Notes under the pieces: model-generated
Seen by the model: the letters and a program-made list of their open reading frames with translations, nothing else
What the model was told of the DNA's origin: nothing
Databases searched by the model: none
Translations under genes and position numbers: made by a program
In this document: one piece after another, positions 6,638-10,827 of the stretch
How the letters are laid out: every line of letters starts with the position of its first letter
Position numbering within the stretch: position 1 is the first letter of the stretch
Origin: Desulfobacula sp.
Lineage (GTDB): Bacteria > Desulfobacterota > Desulfobacteria > Desulfobacterales > Desulfobacteraceae
Length of the DNA: 10,827 bases
Direction: 5' to 3'
Assembly (NCBI GenBank): GCA_029940245.1
Contig: JAOZRF010000059.1
Coordinates: 1-10,827, forward strand

Positions 6638-6644
6638 GTGTCAA
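6616..6644 (-). promoter_or_regulatory. Near-consensus sigma-70-type promoter for the had-SDR-bamA operon
   Basis: On the minus strand TTGACA (6644-6639) is followed after 17 bp by TATAAG (6621-6616): a perfect -35, a five-of-six -10 and ideal spacing. Transcription would start near 6609 and leave a leader of about 145 nt before had. The leader is AT-rich and contains a short interrupted palindrome (CTTAT-C-ATAAG at 6486-6496) close to the had ribosome-binding site. The match is from inspection only. Confidence 0.65.
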
Positions 6645-6687
6645 GAATTATTTCCCGAGTTTTTTTAGTAAATGCCTCCTTAGCCGG

Positions 6688-8793
6688 TCACTCAGTTGGT
6701 TTGTCAAAAATTTCAACAAAATCTTGATACAGCAGCTCTTTTCTGATTCGTATTGATTTTAGCCTGGCCTGGTCAATATTTTCCAGGGGGATTTTGTTGT
6801 TTTCATACCACTTGTCCGGATGGCTTAAAAACTGTGACAGTTCTTCAATCGCCTCTTTGGCATTCCGACAGGGTTTAATCAGATTGGGGATAAATTGGGG
6901 GCCATAATTTTTCTGTGAAATTTTTATGATCTGTTGCCGGGCATTTTCCCATAACCCGTTGGGATCCAGTAAAATTACAGGTGCTAAAGGATTTTCATGC
7001 AGTTTCATGGATGTGATGGATATGAACAATTCTTCGGCACTCCCATACCCGCCCGTGTTAATAATCGACAGATTGGAGAGTTTTTGAATATGATCCTGTC
7101 TGGCCAGGCGAAGGCCTTCTTTGTATTTAATCAATCCATCACAGGTTGTCAGCGATTGCTGGTTTTCACCTTCCAGGTCGATGGCAACACCAATACTCAT
7201 GATATTATACTGCCTGGCAATATCATTTGATTCCTTCATCAGGCCGGGCCCTCCGCCGTGAACGATGCCCATTTCATTTCCAAATGTTTCCGCAAGTCTT
7301 TTGAGCAGATCAATGGTTAACTTATTATCTGCTTCCTTGGTGTGGGAGCCGTAAAACGCAAACCAGTACCGAACCTTATCAAAGCGGACTTTATCGTCCG
7401 GTTCCATAAAACTGCCATGGTAAAATGTGTATAATTTATCTATCCCGGAATCGTATCTTAAAAATTCACAACCCGAGTGTTGTGTATGGGTCAGATTGAT
7501 CATCTTTTTAACGTAATCATCTTTAAATATGGGATTATGGGTCGCAATCAAAAAAGTTCGCAGCCCGCTTCTTCGTAATGCATCAATGACCGCCGGTGTT
7601 GGGAATTCATGCCCGATAAAAATTCGGCTGTTCACCCCACCCAGAGCAGACAGCTTTTTAAGCGTTTTTTCATACTCGCATCCCAAATTGACGGGACTTG
7701 ATTCCCGGGGTTTACGAAACGTACTTTTGAAAATGGAGTTCTTAATAATTTCTATCTGTGCTTCTCCTTTTGAGTCCGTCGCCCTTGGAATCTGGATAAA
7801 ATTGCCTTTATTCAAAATTATTCCCAGCGAGTCTTTCTCAATTGAATTAAACAATGTGTAAATTTCAGAGGTGGTTAATAAATCATAAAGGCGGTATCCG
7901 TTTTTTATTTTTATTTTTTCCAAAGGAACGGTTAAAGGATTATTCGTTCGGAAAAATCGGATTCTTACCTTGATTTTTGCCAGAGAAATCTCCTGATCTC
8001 CAGAATTATACAGCTCCACCTGCCTGTCGCGGAACGTGCGGAAAGGATCCAGTATCCTGGCCGGCAGATGTTCTATGTTTTTGTTTTCAGGTTCGACAAT
8101 CGTATCCACAACACCGATAATATCTCCTAAAGAAATTTTAATGGCCCCGATAAAGAGGTCTCTTTTTTTTAAGCTTTTCTTATTCAGATCTATCTGGATT
8201 CTTGAGCGTATCTTGCTTAAAGCGCTGCGCCCCTTTTTGATTACTGAATTGATGCTGGATATATTTATGGCTTCTGGTTCAAACAGATACTGGTAAGGCT
8301 CCAGCTCAACGGATATATAGTCACAGGTTTTTCCGGTATGAGGATCTGTTTCTTCATGAATCTCAAATCCATCATAATAGCCTTTATCCACCTTTCTTCC
8401 CACGAACAGCCGTTTGTGCAGGTAATGGCGGACATCATTGATCCTTAGTTCGGGATCCAAAATTGCGATCCTCCCGATTTCATCCCCTTTCTTAAATAAT
8501 TCCAGCACATTTTTCAGCAATGGATTTAAATTTTGAATCTGACCTTCAAGAAAGACCCTGGAACCTTCTAAAACAGGAACTTCATCAGATGATACGCGAT
8601 CCATTTTAATACCGATCTGTGCATTGCCGCTTCTGGCAGAAAAGATAAACGGCTTTTTTTCGCGTATAGATCCCTGGATATAGTCAGATACATGGGGAAA
8701 ATAAAATTGAGCGTTCACTATATCCGTGGCTTTCTTTTTCCCCCGAATAGCGTGAATATAGCCATCAGAACTAATGATTTGTGCAATTGTCAT
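6688..8793 (-). CDS. Large two-part protein with C-terminal LOG-type (Rossmann, nucleotide-phosphoribohydrolase-like) domain
   Basis: The 701-residue product has a C-terminal LOG-family domain (about 475-655). It carries Phe-Tyr-Gly-Ser near the first strand, Gly-Gly-Gly-Pro-Gly-Leu-Met at 513-519, and a second glycine motif Thr-Gly-Gly-Tyr-Gly-Ser-Ala-Glu-Glu at 580-588. LOG proteins (for example E. coli PpnN or plant cytokinin-activating LOG) cleave the base from nucleoside monophosphates using a Pro-Gly-Gly-x-Gly-Thr-x-x-Glu motif. Here Pro is Thr and Thr is Ser, but the Glu is kept. The first 470 residues match no family I can name. They include strand-rich stretches (about 255-300 looks Ig-like) and a Gly-His-Glu-Phe-Pro-Thr segment near 394. 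The frame is open to a TTG at 8823, but the ATG at 8793 is preferred because AAAAGGAG lies 8 nt upstream. No signal peptide. It is upstream of the bam operon but has its own promoter candidate. Confidence 0.8.
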   Translation of the reverse strand: MTIAQIISSDGYIHAIRGKKKATDIVNAQFYFPHVSDYIQGSIREKKPFIFSARSGNAQIGIKMDRVSSDEVPVLEGSRVFLEGQIQNLNPLLKNVLELFKKGDEIGRIAILDPELRINDVRHYLHKRLFVGRKVDKGYYDGFEIHEETDPHTGKTCDYISVELEPYQYLFEPEAINISSINSVIKKGRSALSKIRSRIQIDLNKKSLKKRDLFIGAIKISLGDIIGVVDTIVEPENKNIEHLPARILDPFRTFRDRQVELYNSGDQEISLAKIKVRIRFFRTNNPLTVPLEKIKIKNGYRLYDLLTTSEIYTLFNSIEKDSLGIILNKGNFIQIPRATDSKGEAQIEIIKNSIFKSTFRKPRESSPVNLGCEYEKTLKKLSALGGVNSRIFIGHEFPTPAVIDALRRSGLRTFLIATHNPIFKDDYVKKMINLTHTQHSGCEFLRYDSGIDKLYTFYHGSFMEPDDKVRFDKVRYWFAFYGSHTKEADNKLTIDLLKRLAETFGNEMGIVHGGGPGLMKESNDIARQYNIMSIGVAIDLEGENQQSLTTCDGLIKYKEGLRLARQDHIQKLSNLSIINTGGYGSAEELFISITSMKLHENPLAPVILLDPNGLWENARQQIIKISQKNYGPQFIPNLIKPCRNAKEAIEELSQFLSHPDKWYENNKIPLENIDQARLKSIRIRKELLYQDFVEIFDKPTE

Positions 8794-8870
8794 AAGAACA
8801 ACTCCTTTTGGAAACAAACACAAGTATCAATAAACCCCATCAAAGAAAACACTTGCTTTTTTAATTGCCG

Positions 8871-8899
8871 TTTAAATAGTTTTTCAGTTTTATTGTCAA
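8871..8899 (-). promoter_or_regulatory. Candidate promoter of the LOG-domain gene
   Basis: On the minus strand TTGACA (8899-8894) is followed after 17 bp by TTTAAA (8876-8871), a perfect -35 with a weaker -10. Transcription would start around 8864, giving a leader of about 70 nt. The surrounding DNA is very AT-rich, so a chance match is possible. Confidence 0.4.
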
Positions 8900-8906
8900 T
8901 CATGGT

Positions 8907-9427
8907 TTAATTTTTCCCCTCAGACCCGTTGATTAATTTTTTGGCTATCCAGATGGTGTGGACGGGACCTTTTTTCTGTGCCCTGGCCCTCACTTTTTTT
9001 TCAGTGACATTAAAAGAAGACTGCTTCAGTTTCTTTGTGAAACTTGTGTCGGGTGACGCTGACCAGGTGGCAACCACACCACTGGGCCGTAACGCACGAT
9101 GTATCATGGACAGTCCTGACAGGCTGTACAGCGCGTCATTCCCCTCCTGGGTCAAGCCGTCGGGACCATTGTCAACATCGAGAAGAATGGCATCAAAGGC
9201 TGATTTATTGCGCTTGATAACCTGCACCACATCTTCAACGAGCACGGTGGCACGGGAATCTTTAAGGGGATAATCGGCTAATATTCCCAACACGTCCTGA
9301 TTCCATGTAACCACTGACGGGACAAGCTCAGCAAACGGATGGAATATTCACCATCCCGTTGATAAAGTTTCAGTTCGTTTTTTGTATCAGGTGTTCTCGT
9401 ACTGCTCAAAAGTTTCCATGGAATCAT
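8907..9427 (-). pseudogene. Spermidine-synthase-like (class I methyltransferase fold) gene with internal deletion and frameshift
   Basis: The N-terminal part opens at the ATG at 9427 (GAGG 6-7 nt upstream). For about 31 codons it reads like the start of small spermidine-synthase-like proteins (MIPWKLL at the start, then a Leu-Lys-Leu-Tyr strand and Tyr-Ser-Ile-Arg). At about 9333-9337 the similarity jumps to another frame, which carries the later part of the same family: Ala-Glu-Leu-Val-Pro-Ser-Val-Val-Thr-Trp-Asn, then Asp-Ala-Ile-Leu-Leu-Asp-Val-Asp-Asn-Gly-Pro and Trp-Ser-Ala-Ser-Pro-Asp. The missing segment, roughly 50-65 residues, would hold the glycine-rich cofactor loop, so no active enzyme can be made. 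The downstream frame alone gives at most about 135 residues from a GTG without a good ribosome-binding site. Both parts clearly belong to one ancestral gene, so I call a pseudogene. Confidence 0.78.
9334..9360. repeat. Inverted repeat at the deletion junction of the spermidine-synthase-like pseudogene
   Basis: AACGGATGG (9334-9342) pairs with CCATCCCGTT (9351-9360), with one bulged base, around an 8-nt loop. One arm lies at the place where the reading frame and family similarity jump. Hairpins of this kind favour replication slippage, so it may have helped cause the deletion. Most of it also codes for the N-terminal fragment. Confidence 0.5.
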
Positions 9428-9473
9428 AGGTATCCTCAAACTTACGCGTTCTTTATTTCACATACACATAAAA

Positions 9474-9485
9474 AGTATCGATACT
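9474..9485. repeat. Perfect 12-bp palindrome in the helicase/pseudogene gap
   Basis: AGTATCGATACT is a perfect 12-bp palindrome in the 75-bp gap between the helicase stop and the pseudogene start. It could be a dimeric regulator's site, but it occurs once and is short, so chance is quite possible. Confidence 0.3.
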
Positions 9486-9502
9486 GTTGATTATCACACA
9501 CA

Positions 9503-10827
9503 TCAGACCAGTTTTTTATGCAGGATCTCAACAATCGGAAGTTCCCATGATTCAACTTTTTCATGTTTGCCGTCATAGCCTTCACCATCTGTTTTCTGAC
9601 GTCGTATAATGCCAAGCACCCTGGCTTGCAAAATATTTTGGGTTTGATCATTCCATTTTCCCGCACCTTTGTTCGAAAGTCGTGCAATGGCTTGATGATG
9701 AATGTTTTCAATATAAATGTGCTTCTTTTTTTCAATTAAACTGATTTTTTCCATGGACTTAAGGGTCGAAAGCGCCTTATGAATCTTATGGCCCTCTGAG
9801 AATAAACCGGCATAGGAGAGAAAAAGGTCTTCCAACCCGACTATCGAAACGGTTAATTCTTCATTAAATCCATTGATGCTCGACGCTTCTGTTGTTGAAA
9901 CATGGGTAAAATCACTTTGTTCCAGAACCCGCACATGGGGATTTCCAAAGTCTTGAATCTGACAGGCATAAACAGCCTTTATTGATCGTGTCATGGCAAC
10001 GTAATACAATCGCCTCTCTTCTTCTATATCCGTTTGTTTCCACCCACCGTCCAGAATGAACACAAAGGGAAATTCCATTCCTTTTACACTATGGGCCGTG
10101 CCCAGAAAAACACCGGTTCCGATCTTGTGATCCCGTTTTTCTTCCAAAAGGGTTTCAAGTGCAAAATCCTTTGCTTGGGCAATGGATATTTCCATATCAG
10201 AATTGATAGCGCACCATGATCCGAGAATCAACTCAATTTGATGTGTCCATGTGTTTTTTTGTTTAAATTGATCAAAAACCTCCTGTTTAAGATCAAAGGG
10301 TGTCCTGCTCTCTTTTTTATGATCCTCCAGATATTGGAGAAACGCCTGGATTTCTCTAATCCTGAACAATGGAAACCCTGAACCGCTTTTAATTGAATAA
10401 CAAAATGGTATCTCTTCTTTTGCCAGAGCCATCCTGAGGGAAACCAGAAACGGATATCCCATTCCCTGGCGGGAAACCACTGCGACGTCACTTAATTTCA
10501 TGTCAGAATTGTCTGCCATGAGCTGCTTGATTTTTTGGGCAACAAACACTGCCTGGGAAGCCATATCTTTAACCTTCACAACCTGAACCAGTTCATTGGT
10601 TTCGGTTTTGCAGGCTTCCGGTTCATGGGATTTTCTTCTTTCATTGATCCGGCACGGGCAGTCTGTTTTCATCCGGTTTTCATTCAAGGCAATAAATTCG
10701 TTTGAGGTCTGAATAATCGGATAGCTAGATCTGTAATTTTCCACCAGATAAAATGTTTTTGCCTCATAATCTTGCTGGAACTGCTTGATAAACTTCACAT
10801 TTGCATTTCGAAATCCATAAATACTCT
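9503..10827 (-). CDS. UvrD/Rep-type superfamily 1 helicase, C-terminal part (5' end beyond the window)
   Basis: The frame is open to the right edge, and about 440 residues are visible. It begins inside helicase motif III (Ser-Ile-Tyr-Gly-Phe-Arg-Asn-Ala-Asn), so a GTG at 10798 is internal and not a start. Motif IV (Glu-Asn-Tyr-Arg-Ser, about 29-33), motif V (Gly-Thr-Ala-His-Ser-Val-Lys-Gly-Met-Glu-Phe, 241-251) and motif VI (Glu-Glu-Glu-Arg-Arg-Leu-Tyr-Tyr-Val-Ala-Met-Thr-Arg, about 268-280) are all present. This is the second RecA-like domain of an ATP-driven 3'-5' DNA translocase. The last 130 residues are not the usual UvrD tail. They end in a compact basic region (around Ile-Ile-Arg-Arg and Trp-Glu-Leu-Pro-Ile-Val-Glu) that I recall from long RecQ-UvrD fusion helicases. 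Whether a RecQ part exists upstream cannot be seen. The downstream neighbour is a pseudogene. Confidence 0.88.
   Translation of the reverse strand, partial: SIYGFRNANVKFIKQFQQDYEAKTFYLVENYRSSYPIIQTSNEFIALNENRMKTDCPCRINERRKSHEPEACKTETNELVQVVKVKDMASQAVFVAQKIKQLMADNSDMKLSDVAVVSRQGMGYPFLVSLRMALAKEEIPFCYSIKSGSGFPLFRIREIQAFLQYLEDHKKESRTPFDLKQEVFDQFKQKNTWTHQIELILGSWCAINSDMEISIAQAKDFALETLLEEKRDHKIGTGVFLGTAHSVKGMEFPFVFILDGGWKQTDIEEERRLYYVAMTRSIKAVYACQIQDFGNPHVRVLEQSDFTHVSTTEASSINGFNEELTVSIVGLEDLFLSYAGLFSEGHKIHKALSTLKSMEKISLIEKKKHIYIENIHHQAIARLSNKGAGKWNDQTQNILQARVLGIIRRQKTDGEGYDGKHEKVESWELPIVEILHKKLV

Noticed and set aside
8794..8823. TTG start at 8823 adding ten residues to the LOG-domain protein.
   Set aside because: The ribosome-binding site AAAAGGAG lies inside that extension and fits the ATG at 8793.
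9442..9735. Overlapping 97-codon minus-strand frame inside the helicase 3' end.
   Set aside because: It overlaps the helicase tail in another frame, and its sequence has no recognisable features.
10798..10798. GTG at 10798 as the helicase start.
   Set aside because: The nine codons upstream encode the end of helicase motif III and stay open to the window edge, so the gene begins outside.
1..10827. tRNA, rRNA, CRISPR arrays, transposases and phage genes.
   Set aside because: None was seen. The repeats present are single pairs without CRISPR-like spacing, and no transposase or integrase motifs occur in the frames.

Overview
The window looks like part of a chromosome of a strictly anaerobic, aromatic-degrading bacterium, most likely a sulfate reducer of the Desulfobacterota (Desulfobacula/Desulfobacter-like). 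This rests on a modest, AT-leaning base composition, on a lower benzoyl-CoA pathway module of the type used by obligate anaerobes, and on the protein families around it. The genus is inference.

Layout, left to right. An exported single-domain rhodanese is on the minus strand (114-686). Then comes a short plus-strand stretch: a 26-codon remnant of branched-chain aminotransferase (ilvE) ends at a UAG and runs straight into an amidohydrolase that has lost its N-terminal metal-binding part (808-1572). A small unrecognised ORF of doubtful reading frame follows (1591/1604-1822). From 1826 to the right edge everything is on the minus strand. In transcription order (right to left) it reads: a UvrD-type helicase C-terminal half cut by the window edge; a spermidine-synthase-like pseudogene with an internal deletion; a 701-residue protein ending in a LOG-type domain; a catabolic module of 6-hydroxycyclohex-1-ene-1-carbonyl-CoA dehydrogenase, an SDR dehydrogenase and BamA; then a 118-residue unknown protein, a nitroreductase-family protein and a small cupin.

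The metabolic core is 3399-6465. Had oxidises the 6-hydroxy intermediate to 6-oxocyclohex-1-ene-1-carbonyl-CoA. BamA hydrolytically opens that ring to 3-hydroxypimeloyl-CoA. The SDR between them is well placed to oxidise the 3-hydroxyacyl-CoA, though this is inferred from position only. A near-consensus promoter (TTGACA, 17 bp, TATAAG) lies about 145 nt upstream of had. It is overlapped by two copies of an 11-bp direct repeat 33 bp apart, which looks like a repressor-binding arrangement. A strong hairpin separates bamA from the 118-residue gene and may attenuate transcription into the last three genes.

The most unusual aspects are two deletion scars (ilvE/amidohydrolase and the spermidine-synthase-like gene), both beside palindromic DNA; the large uncharacterised N-terminal part and altered signature of the LOG-type protein; and the unknown small gene between the bam module and the nitroreductase/cupin pair. 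No tRNA, rRNA, CRISPR array or insertion sequence was seen, and no gene-free stretch exceeds about 225 bases.
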